64,000 bases of DNA from Antedon mediterranea. Taxonomy: Eukaryota; Echinodermata; Crinoidea; Comatulida; Antedonidae. The stretch spans positions 33,476,501 through 33,540,500 of the forward strand of contig NC_092672.1 of NCBI RefSeq assembly GCF_964355755.1, in the 5' to 3' direction. A program made the position numbers and the translations under genes. A model generated the notes under the pieces. That model did no database searches, was not told the origin of the DNA, and saw nothing but the letters and a program-made list of their open reading frames with translations. Positions 33,850 to 46,130 of this stretch are shown in pieces. The stretch's first letter is position 1, and the number at the start of each line of letters is the position of its first letter.

Positions 33850-36800
33850 ATGGCAGTAGCGATAAAATCAGAAGTTCTAGACGAAGAACGATACGTTAGT
33901 ATTTTTCTCTTATAAATTAATTCATCATCATTAATTAAGTTCTTTGAATGCCTATGGCATTGGACATTATACAGTAAGCATACAATGCATGAGAAATATA
34001 CTACTGTATATTATCGCCCTGTGGAAGGTATTGATGCCGTCCCTGTGTGACTGGTAGATGGCCTAACCAGGGAGGTGTACTGTACACATATTATTACACC
34101 TACCTTATTGCTATACGTCCCTGGCCTAACGCTGTCTCTTGTCTGTGACATAATACATAGACTGGGTGCATCATATATTATCATGTTATCCCGAATATTT
34201 ATTTAATAAAAAAAAAATAAAAATACATATTCTCATTGATATAAATTATTCATCTGCATGTAAATATATATATATATACCGGTACTGTGTTTTTTTAAAA
34301 TAATTTTTGTAATGATTTCGTTCACTTAATAGATGACCGTTGAGATTCGACCAGATGAAACGGCAAATAATGGCTGTGCACCGTCGTCGGAGCTCTCTGA
34401 GATCCACAACCAATTTGACACAACTAAAAACGGGCATGACGTCAGGGACTATATAAATGATGACGAACCATTAGATGAAAATGTTGTTGATCTAAACAAT
34501 TTGGAAGATTCAACGATTGACTATTCTGGTACGGCGGGAAATTCGATATCGGATGAAGCCATGGTAAATAGATTATTATCATCACTATCATCATCATTTA
34601 ATTTCAATTTAGTATCATTTTCATATAGTATATACAGTAACATAATTGTCTTGCTCTAAGACTTTAACAAAATAAAGACTCTCTTCCATTGCGAGTATTC
34701 GCGCAAATCGAACATTCTTGAATTGTTGGTTGCGCATGTTCAATGTCACTAAAAGTAGATGGAATTATTAATACGCATTTGTGAACACTATCGATTATTC
34801 GCGAGAATAAATTCGTCTAGTGGAAAAACAGTAAAAACCCTCGACAAAATATTATTATATTTTTATTAATATTATAATCATAACAATAAATATTTTTAAA
34901 ATATATAAAATATTATTTATCGCATAATATGCAGTGTAGGATAATTATTTAATATACAAAATCATTACACCCAACCACGCCTACTATCTTCATCTCCTAT
35001 ATGCGGAATATCGTTTGGATAATAGAACAATTAATCATACATCTACAGTACACATAATCAAGCATCGTATACTCTATCTCTAACAATATTTCAATCTTCT
35101 ATCGACTAAAGCTGAAGTATAGTCGTTATCTCGGAACCGTCCTATGGTTACCACCAGGTAGGCTTGCTTCATCAAGGCTTCTATGAATGGATGTACTGGT
35201 TGGGAGCAGAAAATCTAGTAGACCAAACCCAGCACCGTTTTGATTACGATCAATCGGGAAATTACCTCACAAAAATATATATGGCCACGCTATCTTTTTT
35301 GTACATTTAGTACTCTAATCGTTGCTGGATAGTAGAAACATAATTATTATTTCCAACATGCATGCTTCGTTCATACTTTATATTTTCATTTATTTCGTTA
35401 ACAATTCGTCCAAAAACCAACAGCGATGAGAACCAACACTTTAGGCTACAGCAGAAACATAAAAATAACACATGTTTATCAATAAATCTTGTACTAAAAG
35501 TCTATATAGAAAATCACGTCATCATAGTGGATATTATTTAGGCCCACATAGACCATGGTAGGCTATTATAAGTGGTAACGGCAATAATGCACTGAAGATC
35601 ACAAAAACGTAGGCCTATACAAAAAGAAAATAATGTTAGGCCTACAGTATATCTATCAGATTTTGGTTATTGCATATCAATCTTATATCAAATTTTATCA
35701 TACGCACAAGGTATGTGCACCACATTGGAATTAACATCAACAACTCTCGTCACGTTTTATGCTGGATATGGTTTGTACATATTCCATAACAATTCCTTAA
35801 TATGACTTGACCTAGGCTCCTAAAACACATTACTTTCGTTTTGAAGCGACGGCGGCAGCAAAAGGACCCGCAGGCTTAACGATGTTTCCGCCCATTCGAT
35901 GATGAAACCTCAGCTGTGATATTTTATTGGTTTCTATTTTCGGGCTTAGATTATTCTCAATCATTTTTAAACATAAGGAAATAGGTGTCGCCCTTGATTT
36001 AAGTGATTATTGATGAAACAGTCGCAAAAATAATCGATCGCAAAAAATAAACGATTACGGTCACAGCGAATAATTAGAGGTAAGCTTGGTTGCCACTAGA
36101 GACGCGACGTATATGCAAAATGATTTGACCAATCACAAGCGATGGATTATTCGAGCAGTGGCTTGTCATTGGTCTACGTCTTGCGTTGCGTCATAGTGTG
36201 GGAACCAAGCTGTAGCCTAAATGTCTTATGTTGTGAGTTCAAAGTTTCTTTTTATAATCTCTGGTCAAACCCGACATAGGCAGACTTTCAACATTTCCAT
36301 AATTCACCATTGTTATACAATATCACAATCTAATTGCTGACTGTCATCTGTCAAATTACCGGATATTATCCAATCAAAATGAACGCACGGCACAATTATT
36401 AAACTCAATTAATGCTCTTCTGATGACTTCAGTCCTAGATTTATTATAAATCTAAATAAACCCAATGTTTTATTGTTTTACAACACTAAAGTGGGCAATC
36501 AGACTAATTTATGCCAACTTAATATAACTTTAGTATAAAAGTGTTACTGTTGCTTGCCACCTTGGTTAGTTACTTCTCTCACAAAACGAATGAGGGCAGG
36601 CTTCGGGAGACGGTTAAAACATAAATATGTAAACAATACTATAATATATGAATAACATTGTGTTGCCCTTTGTAAACATGACTATGAGGCAGGTGTCTTG
36701 TTTCTAAAGTAATATCATTAAAATACGTTAAATTCGAGTTCTTCTTTAAAGGAAATAATAGTCTCTTATTTATAGAGTCGATTCTATGTCGTATTAAAAG

Positions 36801-39800
36801 AATCAATTAGCGAAAAGAATTAAGTTATTTTAGAGAATAATATGTGAGACTAAGAATCTCTCCAACAACTATAAACAACGGAAATGACATTTGTTTATTC
36901 TCCTCCACCGAGGTACCAAAACCCTCTTACAGTCTTTTACTTTCTCAGGCCTACCTACAGTATGTATGACACGAGGCCATCACAATATGACTGTACGCTC
37001 GTGTGAACTTACGTGACTTAAAGCTGTGTTGCTTCTATTGTAAGTGGGAACCAAACTTTACCCCACGAAAACGGGTGGCTCACTTTTCTGTGAAGAAATG
37101 AGAATGTTGATTTTATTCTTATATTATTTTTATGAATTCTGATGTTTATCAAACATGTACTATGCGTTTAATGAGATTTAGACCTAAATGGGGTTTCCGT
37201 GTTTAAAGTAGATGCTGAAATCTATATTTTCATTATTTTTAGCGACTAATATTACTCTATCAATATTTTTGTTTAAAGTTATACAGCTATGAGTAACGTA
37301 ATAATAATATCCTTCCCTCCCTATTTAATTTAGCGTTCAACCGTATCGACAAGTTCTTAACACGGTTAATTAAACTTTGGACATGTTACATGGCCATCAT
37401 TTTACCTACTAAGTCTATTCGTTAATATATTCCAACATTCATTAAACCAAAGAACAAAACTGAAAACAGAGTATCAGTGGCTGGATCTCAATAAGGTTTA
37501 TCGCGAAATAGCGTGTGCGACGCATGGGGCGGGGGGGGGGGGGTACGTACTTGATTTGTTGTTTGTTCGTATGCGCCGTGACGTTTGCTCACAAACCCTT
37601 CCTATCATAAATTGTATGACGTTCCTCGCAGAATCAAGCTATTTGCGATACCTTATGGAGATACAAAATTAAATAAGCAGAACTAAAACGATAAAGTAAC
37701 GACTAGAAAGAAATTACGGGTCATGCTTTCGGGCACTATTCCTTCGTCAGGGTTAAAATATATTATAAAACATATTTTAAATCGTATAGCCTGTATTATA
37801 AACATCAACATATTGTTTTGTTCAACAAGAAAACAACAGAACTAAGTTGTGGGATATGCTTTCGGAAAACACTTATTCCTTCGTCAGGGTAAAAAAATAT
37901 TATAATGCATCTTTATTTTGAATCCTATAGCCTGTATTATAAACATCAACATAATTGTTTTGTTCAACGAGAAAAAAAATACAAGTATCGGAAATGGACT
38001 AACAGAGCTTGCGCGTCACAGGAAATAACCCGAGTAACGGAGGAACGCGTTAGATTACAACAAGCAACGCAACCTGGCATTTCTGATGAATGGTTCGAAA
38101 TTAGCCGATTTCCCGTGCCTCTCTTAGCCCATCCGGCAGTCCGGATGTTAACTCTCTGCCAATGCCGGAAAACACGTTGTGTTTCAGTTGTCGTTGTTTT
38201 TTCCTTCTCAATTCATTCATTATTTTACTCTGCGACCATCATTATTATTGACTATAGACTAGAGATTTCATTAAGTGTTATAGTCATTATCTTTTACGTA
38301 AGAAGCATTTTATCAAGAGTTTTGTAAGTTAATTTATTATTTTTATAAGTTGATTTGTTGAAATATTTTATTATTTTATATTGAGTTATTATTTTATCGA
38401 TAATTATTTTATTTTGATCTACTATTTATGTTAATAAAGATGTGTTTTCCAATTAAGTCCACTTTTATATAACGTAATATTTTACTTATATATATTTATT
38501 TATTTTGTATTTATTTGTTACACATTTTATATAAAATGTATTGCGAGTTCTAATTAATAAATGCGATATATTGTTTGCTTGTTTTACATTAACGTAACAT
38601 TTTACATTTAGCCTACTGTTGGCCTAATATGCTTCTTAAACCGACATTTTAACATCACAACTGTAACCGGTTAATCACCAAAAAGCCCTGTCCTAAGTTG
38701 AAAGCTCTGTCTACGCTATCAAACTCTATGTGACCAAAAATATGACGTGCCCATATGAGCATGATGATGTCAGATTACTACCATATTTGAGCATATCACT
38801 ACCATATTTGGGTAAATCACACTAGTTTGATAGTGTAAACAGAGCTTAAGGGGTTGATACCTTATGTTTTATATATGGATTTGAATATGCAAGCATGTCC
38901 TTAGAGTGTCTGTGTCATACATTGTTGTAATTGATTACTATTCTATAAAATTACTATAGGTCCTAATAATAAAGTATGAATAGTCGCATGCCAAGCTATC
39001 TTATGGACCTAAATGATTACACATCCGCCTGCGGAATTAATATATTTCCTTACCGAATGAGAACTTGTGAAAATTATTTATAACTAGTATTTCAAAAAGC
39101 TGAATTAATAAATTCGACTTAGTTGATCCGGTTGTATAGTTAAGTACCCATAAAAAGGAATACTTTGAAATGCGATACCGATGACGACGCGATGAATATG
39201 TTGTTACGGTACATGAATAAAGGACTTAGACGCGCGCGTGTCCAACTCTGATAAAGCGGTATTTCTTTTGTACGTGCTATCAACGTGTGTTGATGTGATT
39301 TGAATCACGTGTTTCGCAGGAATTGATACATGGAAACAGTTAACAACATTCGCTAATGTTGGTGATGACGCCATTGTGTTTTTCATACGTTATATTATTT
39401 AGGCCTTCTATTATTAAATCTAATATATATACTGGTATTAATTAACATTGAATGCTTGGTTTATCCCCTCAGATTGAGTTTGCCAGAAATAATTACGCCC
39501 CGTATTATGACGACGAGGGCAACACAATAGTTGAAGTTGACTGTGGAGGAAACAAAGCACAACTGTACGTGAACAAACTGTGTCAGGGTAGCAAGGGACT
39601 GTGCATTAACCACAGGGTACGGTTTAAAACCATTGACATTATTTTTGTATGCTTTTTTTTCGACAGTACTGGTGTTTTAGTAATAATAGTAGTAACGATT
39701 TTTAATGCACATTTCTCCACCAAAGAGGCTCAGAAGGCGCTTACGTAGTATGTCTACGATAATAACAAACACTGTATAACTGCTCGGTCTGCTAATTATG

Positions 39801-42800
39801 GTAATATATTCATGAACAATAAGTTAAATGATGCGGTTTACAGGCGATATGCGACGCAGGAAACCGGGGTTGGCCAATTTCCTGAATTGTTTTGTTTTTC
39901 TAACGACAACGTGCTTCCTCTTTTTTGTCTGGTCAATTCGATTTTACAATTTTACCCACGGGCTTGACCTTTGACCAAGGGAGACTTGCTAACCATCAGT
40001 GGCAGACAATATCATGTTTAACGTGTTTCTATATTGAAGTGTTGAACTAAACCTCATGTCCTATCTTTTTTTTATTGTAATATTCAAAATCGTATCCGCA
40101 TTTGAAAATAACTGTTAATTATTATTTTAAAATACACTCAATGCTACTGTACTTTATAATTTATCAACAACATTCTGTAATTGAAGTGATAATTTTGGTT
40201 GATCGGTTTCAGCTAAAATAATTAACATACTTTTCGAGGTAAGGTACATGAATTATTCATTAGCCATATTCCGCTACATTATTGAATATGCATTTGTGTG
40301 ACGTGCCATAGAGCGCTAACGAATCGCACGATCTAACATTACGGGTTTTATGATTTACCTTACAGGGGCATTGGTATACACCCAACGAGTATCAAGCATT
40401 CTGCGGTAGAGAAACAGCTAAAGATTGGAAGAGGAGCATTAGACATCGTGGTAAAAGTTTGAAGATTTTAATGGCTAGAGGGCTGCTAAGCACACACCAT
40501 TCATCTTGTGATTGTCCTACTTGCCGATTCCAGGTATGTTTTACAGATAGTAAGAGCCAAATAAATTAAATTATTTATAAATAAATTAAATTATTTATAA
40601 ATGAATACAATAGAAAAGCATATTAATGCGTGGTTCCCACTAGAGACGCAATACAACGTAATGGATTTTACCAATCACGAGCAATGAATTATTCGAACTG
40701 TCGCTCGTCATTGGTCAACTCGCTTGCGTTGCGTTGAGTCCTAGTGGGAACCAAGCTTAAGAGCGAACATTTATGTTATAACGATTTATAATAATAAAAC
40801 TGTTCCCTGAATAGAGGTGTCCCTTAAATTTAATTTTTTTATTTTATTTTATTCGGTATATAAAAATATATTACAAAACGACAGTCAAGGACTGAACTGA
40901 ATTGTATTTATTTGAGGGTTAGACGTACATGTATTGTTAAAAAATTATATTTCCCCTTAATCGTTGTATGGGAAGTGTCGCCTTTTTAATGGTTGTACTG
41001 TATCTTTTTAGGGTTAGCCTGTGTTATTATAATCTTTTCTCTAATACTAAGGTTTCACATGTGAAACGCATCTGTGTACACTGATGAATTTTAACTAGCT
41101 AGGCCTATACAGTTCGATTCTAAAAAACGTTATTCATATTTCAGCTTACAAAACCACGCTTCGATAAACGACCCACCTTAGTCGACACCAACAAACTGGC
41201 GAGTAGGGTGAACGACATGGATTACGTCACAACGTCGTCTCCGTCTGTAGAATACGTAACTCTCTCGAACGGAAGGAAGGTCAAAAGAACCGGGTAAATG
41301 CCAAATACTTTATTTTGTATGTATTTTAAGGGTTTAAACAAAAAAAATACAATTACTCATTTAATACATTACTGATGCATGATGACCTCAGTAAATATAA
41401 AAAAATAAATACACCGCATCCGCTCACAATAATTTACTGGATATTTGTTAACGTAGTTACAGATAAAATTGACTTGTTCTATTACCTATTTTATAGGGCT
41501 AAATTAAAATACAAAATTGACATATTTAGATTTTTGTTGATAAACCAATATTTGGAGTACAGAGCATACAACCATAATATGGGACACGCACATTCGAGGG
41601 ACACTGCTATCATTAAAGGACACTTCGGTAAAACCGACGAAAATAAATATAGGCCTATAATAGTTTAACACTTGTTCTTTAACAGCTATTTAAGGTAAAC
41701 GTTGTTTTGTTCTGGAGGTGTCCCTTTAATATACTGTATATGTACTGTGTATACCTACTTATCCCGGAGGTGTCCCTTTAATATACTGTATATGTACTGT
41801 GTATACCTACTTATCCCGGAGGTGTCCCTTTAATACACTGTATATGTACTGTGTATACCTACTTATCCCGGAGGTGTCCCTTTAATATACTGTATATGTA
41901 CTGTGTATACCTACTTATCCCGGAGGTGTCCCTTTAATATACTGTATATGTACTGTGTATACCTACTTATCCCGGAGGTGTCTAAATAGGAATTCTATTG
42001 TAATTATATTCTAATATTTGTTTTTCCAGAGATTCCGACGGTGCTCTCTCGTCCATCATCAACAATTTGCACCAGGCTAATAATATTAACGTTTCCGATT
42101 CCGAAGAAAACAATGGCTCTGTCGATGGCGCTAGGAAACGCCTGTTAACCAGCACAGGGGAAGGAAACCAGCAGAAAAGGTCTCGCAGTCTATCACCTGC
42201 CGATGACATATATGATCAAGAGCAAAGGAAGATATATCAGGCTGCTAACTCACCGGAACCTCATAAAATCGGTATGGTTTTTTAATCAGAATCGGCGTTT
42301 ATTATCTATTATTATAATACTAAGTGACCTTTTCAGTCAAAGACTGGTCTCCCAGAGCGCCCAGTTATGATCAGTGGCTGTGATGTTACAGTACACCGGG
42401 GTAAAACCCTACTCTCGAAAGATGTACTAGGTACTTTAAAGTCCCCATGATCGATATTAGACTTGCCTAGTTATTTCGAGGCTTGTTGATGTTTGTCTGA
42501 AATACAAGCTCAAGTTGTATACGTATGAAACGCAATATGTGCCAAAATATTTTTTACTAATATTAAGTCAAGATGTGTACACTAGACCTATGTTTTATAG
42601 TCCTTATCAGAGAAGACTTGTTCTACCACCAGAACCATCGAGCGAGGAAGCCTTGCCTCTTGCCAATATTATATGGCTACGTAATTATGGTTCCACTGTT
42701 TTAGTCACTAGCTCAATTCAAATGTTTATGTGGGATACATTTTTGATTGAATTCAAATAAATATTAAATGGTAATTTTGATTACATTTTTTTTATATAGA

Positions 42801-45025
42801 AAATGTTCGCCAGTCATTGGTACCGACAGATCGCTCACAGTCAGCTTCGCCTATAGAAAACATTGACATGCACAGTGTATTGTCGGCTGCGAACGCCATG
42901 CACAAATCCCGAAAACAAGTATCACCTCAACACATTGAACTACAACAGGTAAAGCGACACTAAAGCTTGATTCCCACTAGTACACAATGCAGGGACGTAG
43001 ACGCATCGCAAGCGAGTTAACCAATGGCAAGCGACAATTCGAATAATTCATCGCTTGTGATTCGTCAAATCTCTTTGTTGTGTTGCGTCTCTAATGTGAA
43101 CCACGCTTTAGAGGTAGCTGTAGGAATCGTACAATTTAAAAATAATATCTAGCAATATCTATCTAGTACAATGATTTAATTTGATACCATCCTGTAAGAA
43201 CAAGCACATGCAATGACCCAACAATATTTGGGTTGACCACAATAACTGTCGCCTTGAAACTGTATATCGCAAACAAAAGCGCATAATGCGTTTATGCACA
43301 AATTCACAATTTCTTGAGCATTCACCACCATTATTTGCTAGTCTTAACAACTTAACTGTGTATGGCATTCATAAGTTATCAAAACGTGTTTTCATGTACA
43401 AATTTAAGAATAATTTATTACCAGCTAACTTTTCAAATTATTTTGTTAGAGTAAACTCAGTTCATAATTATGGCATCAGGTCCTTCGATAATTATCGTCC
43501 TTATAATTTTGTTACCGATATGGGTAGAAACACTATCAGAAGACATGGTCCAATTTTATGGAACAGTATTGATGCTTCTATTTGTAATTCTATTCATCAT
43601 CTGCCAAAATATTTAAAAAGTTGTATAAAAATAATTTGTTCTTAACCTATCAATGAGTGTTACAAATATGTTTACATTTACAATGTTCTTTTGCTTATTT
43701 TGGTTTTATCGCACTATCTTTGAGTTCATATGCCAACATGTTTAGCTAGTATTGTCTCGTCCTGTGCTTCAATTATGTTTGTATCATGTATTATTATTTT
43801 GGTAAGGTGGCCAAATACTGTACGAGCTTTGCTCTTTTTTGGTCATCCTTCCATTGTTTATACATATATTTATTTACACTATGTTTTATATTGGAAAATA
43901 AAAACTGAAACTGAAAAAATAAGTATGGTACCGTACCAAGGATAGCCCTTTCCATAAGGAGATTTACAATCTTGATTTACGATATTTGATTCATATTCTA
44001 CATGACATTTGGCGCTCGTTCACACACAGATAAACACCAGTGTTTATCACAATCAACATTGGATTTAGTGTGAACGAACGATGAAAACAATTGTTTTTTA
44101 CTTGTTAAATATAATGGCCGTAATGCTCTTTATATTTGTATTTTTTTAGCTTAACTTACATCTCCCAAATAACAGATCACATCAGTCGTCGAGTCGAAGG
44201 TAAGTTTGAGTACATTTAACTGCCTCTAATTTTGAAAAAAATAACTATTTTATTATTATTAACAACGTCCTTTTCTTTCTATAGTGTTTAATTCAATATT
44301 ATTATTATTAATCTTTGTCTTGTTTTAGATACAACACAAGGCCAGGTGTTTTAGACCGTGGGCCTTCATCAAGCTCTTCCAGTCATCGATCAGGCCCCGT
44401 AAAAATGATTGCCTTAACCCGTCCTGACTCTGCTAACTTTTCGCGCGGGAGTATCAACAGTCACCGGTCTCATGATAGAAACATCGCCGCCATGTCTGCA
44501 GCAACTACGTCACAACCAGATGACGTCACTGATTGGTCTGTGGATGACGTCAGTAATTTTGTATCTTCTCTTAGAGGATGCGAAGAATATGCATTGGTAA
44601 TTTGTTGTTTTATTTTAATTAGTATTTTATTCTTTGTAGTATATTTAGACCATTCTTTAATTGAACTTTCAAAATGTATATACCGGTACGTGTCGTCGTA
44701 TATGGTTTTAGGACGTTAAAATGACACTTTTCATTCTATCAAGACATTTTTTAAACGGTTCATTATATTAAGAGTATAATACTATTTTTTATTTCATTGT
44801 ATATTATAGATTTTCAGAGACCAAGGCATCGATGGTGAAATTTTGACAGTTTTAACTGAGGAGCATTTACTGAACCACATGGGGCTAAAGTTAGGCCCAG
44901 CGTTGAAGATTCGTTTGCGTGTTGCCAAAAAACTGGGATATACGTTAGACGGACAATACGGACATTTGGCCACATCTCAGCAACAGCTAGTTCAACAAGT
45001 AAAACCAGAGTCAAGTAATTCATGA
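33850..45025 (+). CDS. SAND-domain and SAM-domain nuclear protein, complete
   Basis: A 553-residue protein from ten coding exons: 33850-33894, 34333-34563, 39473-39616, 40366-40533, 41145-41293, 42030-42271, 42800-42948, 44150-44199, 44329-44596, 44810-45025 (sum 1662 bp, all GT-AG). Residues about 112-195 form a SAND domain: VDCGGNKAQLY, the KDWKRSIR core (KDWK 159-162) that binds DNA in DEAF1-type proteins, and a trailing Cys pair CDCPTC. The middle is low in order with a basic KRLL...QQKRSRSLSP patch that could be a nuclear signal. Residues about 460-525 form a SAM domain of Polyhomeotic type (WSVDDV, GIDGEIL, LKLGPALKI), which in relatives forms polymers in chromatin repression complexes. 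The acidic N-terminus has no known domain. Expected in the nucleus as a DNA-binding regulator. SAMD11-like proteins are candidates for the closest family, but I cannot verify that. Confidence 0.88.
37715..37975. repeat. Two-copy direct repeat, about 135 bp apart
   Basis: GGGTCATGCTTTCGGGCACTATTCCTTCGTCAGGGTT... is followed by TATAGCCTGTATTATAAACA and TTGTTTTGTTCAAC, and the series recurs from about 37850 with small changes. The phrase CCTTCGTCAGGG appears in many retroelement 3' ends, but no coding part is visible here. Confidence 0.6.
38700..38849. mobile_element. Foldback MITE, AAGCTCTGTCTACAC family
   Basis: AAAGCTCTGTCTACGCTATCA at the left and TTTGATAGTGTAAACAGAGC at the right, in the long intron of the SAND-SAM gene. 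Confidence 0.75.
40628..40760. mobile_element. Foldback MITE, GGTTCCCACTAG family
   Basis: GCGTGGTTCCCACTAGAGAC and CCTAGTGGGAACCAAGCTT flank ACCAATCACGAGCAATG and CGCTCGTCATTGGTCAAC. It lies in the intron after exon 40366-40533. Confidence 0.75.
41710..41982. repeat. 52-bp tandem repeat, five full copies, in an intron
   Basis: Units of 52 bp start GGAGGTGTCCCTTTAATATA and continue CTGTATATGTACTGTGTATA and CCTACTTATCCC. Unit starts are near 41714, 41766, 41818, 41870 and 41922, with a partial at 41974. The copies are nearly identical, so the expansion is recent. It ends 48 bp before exon 42030-42271. Confidence 0.9.
42318..42650 (+). repeat. Dispersed repeat with TTCTACCACCAGAACCA, second copy
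   Basis: Same block order as 13236-13465, but interrupted at about 42500-42570 by a reverse copy of the CACATATGGCGTTTCATACG repeat (here GTATACGTATGAAACGCAAT). It lies in the intron between exons 42030-42271 and 42800-42948. Confidence 0.6.
43195..43920 (+). mobile_element. 5'-truncated non-LTR retrotransposon
   Basis: The open stretch ending at 43645 encodes the C-terminal part of a CR1/RTE-type reverse transcriptase polyprotein: YRKQKRIMRL, HSPPLFASLNNLTVYGIHKL, FMYKFKNNLLP, HGPILWNS and a Lys-rich end. An in-frame stop lies upstream at about 43216, so only a fragment is present. A 3' region follows, ending in an A-rich tail with TGAAACTGAAAAAA at about 43905-43920. It is inserted in the intron between exons 42800-42948 and 44150-44199, in the same direction as the gene. 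Confidence 0.8.
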
Positions 45026-45724
45026 CCACCTATTAACTAAAAAAAAATCAGTATAATTACTTGATTCAAAGACACTTAAAAACATTTAATATTGTTTAAA
45101 GACTGTGTACAGCCTTTAGTGTTTCAACAGAGGAAAAGCTTTTATGGGAACGATAAGAGCTGCGATGTATTTGCGTCACGAGTGCGTACGATTGAAAAGT
45201 AACGTAGCACACTTTGAGCGTAAAATGCCGATTGCATTTGAACATCTGTACAGTAAAGACTAACTTTAGGGTCTGTACAAGGTTAGGATTTTATTTTTGT
45301 TCGTTGTGTTAATTTTTTTTTCGCATTTGTAGATTACGTGTTTACCTTATTATTCGTGGGCAAATTCCTCTCGTTTAGCGTTAATACTACAGAATGTAAA
45401 CTGGTTTAAAAATGAAATGGAATGTTTCGTCGTTGAGATTGCGCGCGTTACTTAAATTGTTTTTGTAAAACTTGACCCATGCGTACGGTCATGTCATCTT
45501 GCGATTTCCGAAGCTTAGCGGGAAAGCTAAGCTTGCCCGCTTTAAAATAGCTCTGTTGACGGCAATTTTCAACCAGCTCTAATTAAAAATTGGCTAGTTT
45601 CCACATTTGTAAAGACCGTCCAGATGGTAATATACCAAATTAAATCAACCGTATGTAATAATAATTATTTATGATTAAAGGTGATTTAGTAATTCTGGAA
45701 GAAAATGTCGACTGGAGTAAGACG

Positions 45725-46130
45725 TGTGGTAAACAATATTCAATATTTAATATAACATTTATTCAATAATGGTAAGACAAATAATACAAGAATAATAAAC
45801 AATAAGAAACAGTAATACAATACAAAAACAAGAAGAAGTAAATAAAAGAAAGGAATGCCACCATTGGGGTCATGATTAGAAGTAAAAAACTGTTCTCACC
45901 ATGACCCCGAGAGGAAAAAAAATATATAAAAGGCTATAACCTTAATTAATGCTATATAAAATTATTGATGGTACAGTGATAAATATTTATTTTTTAATTT
46001 ACTTTGCTGGTAAAGAAACAGAATTTTTAATTGAAGCATCGAGATTATTCCATAAATTAGGACCAGCAATAGAAACAAAATATCGACTTTTTCTACTAAT
46101 GCATGGCTTTGGAAGTTGATGTCAGTAATA
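45725..46130 (-). mobile_element. Non-LTR retrotransposon fragment
   Basis: The minus-strand translation includes SRYFVSIAGPNLWNNLDASI, the GPxLWN motif of CR1/RTE polyprotein ends, followed by a stop and an AT-rich 3' part down to about 45725. Decayed. Confidence 0.6.

Larger units (their letters stand above)
34564..39472. other. Longest intron of the SAND-SAM gene, no further exon seen
   Basis: The flanking exons are both phase 0 and join directly. The intron holds a foldback MITE (36081-36212), a G run (37528-37542), a two-copy direct repeat at 37715-37975 and a MITE at 38700-38849. An ORF at 37905-38327 overlaps the second direct-repeat copy and has no family resemblance I recognise. Confidence 0.5.

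Noticed and set aside
37905-38327. ORF of 140 codons in the SAND-SAM intron
   Set aside because: It begins in a direct repeat, has no recognisable domain, and the flanking exons join in phase without it.
41375-41668. ORF in a SAND-SAM intron
   Set aside because: No family resemblance and AT-driven composition. It sits between exons that join cleanly in phase.
44520-44560. Two TGACGTCA sites as regulatory CREs
   Set aside because: They lie in the coding exon of the SAM domain and encode DDVT and DDVS, so codon choice explains them.
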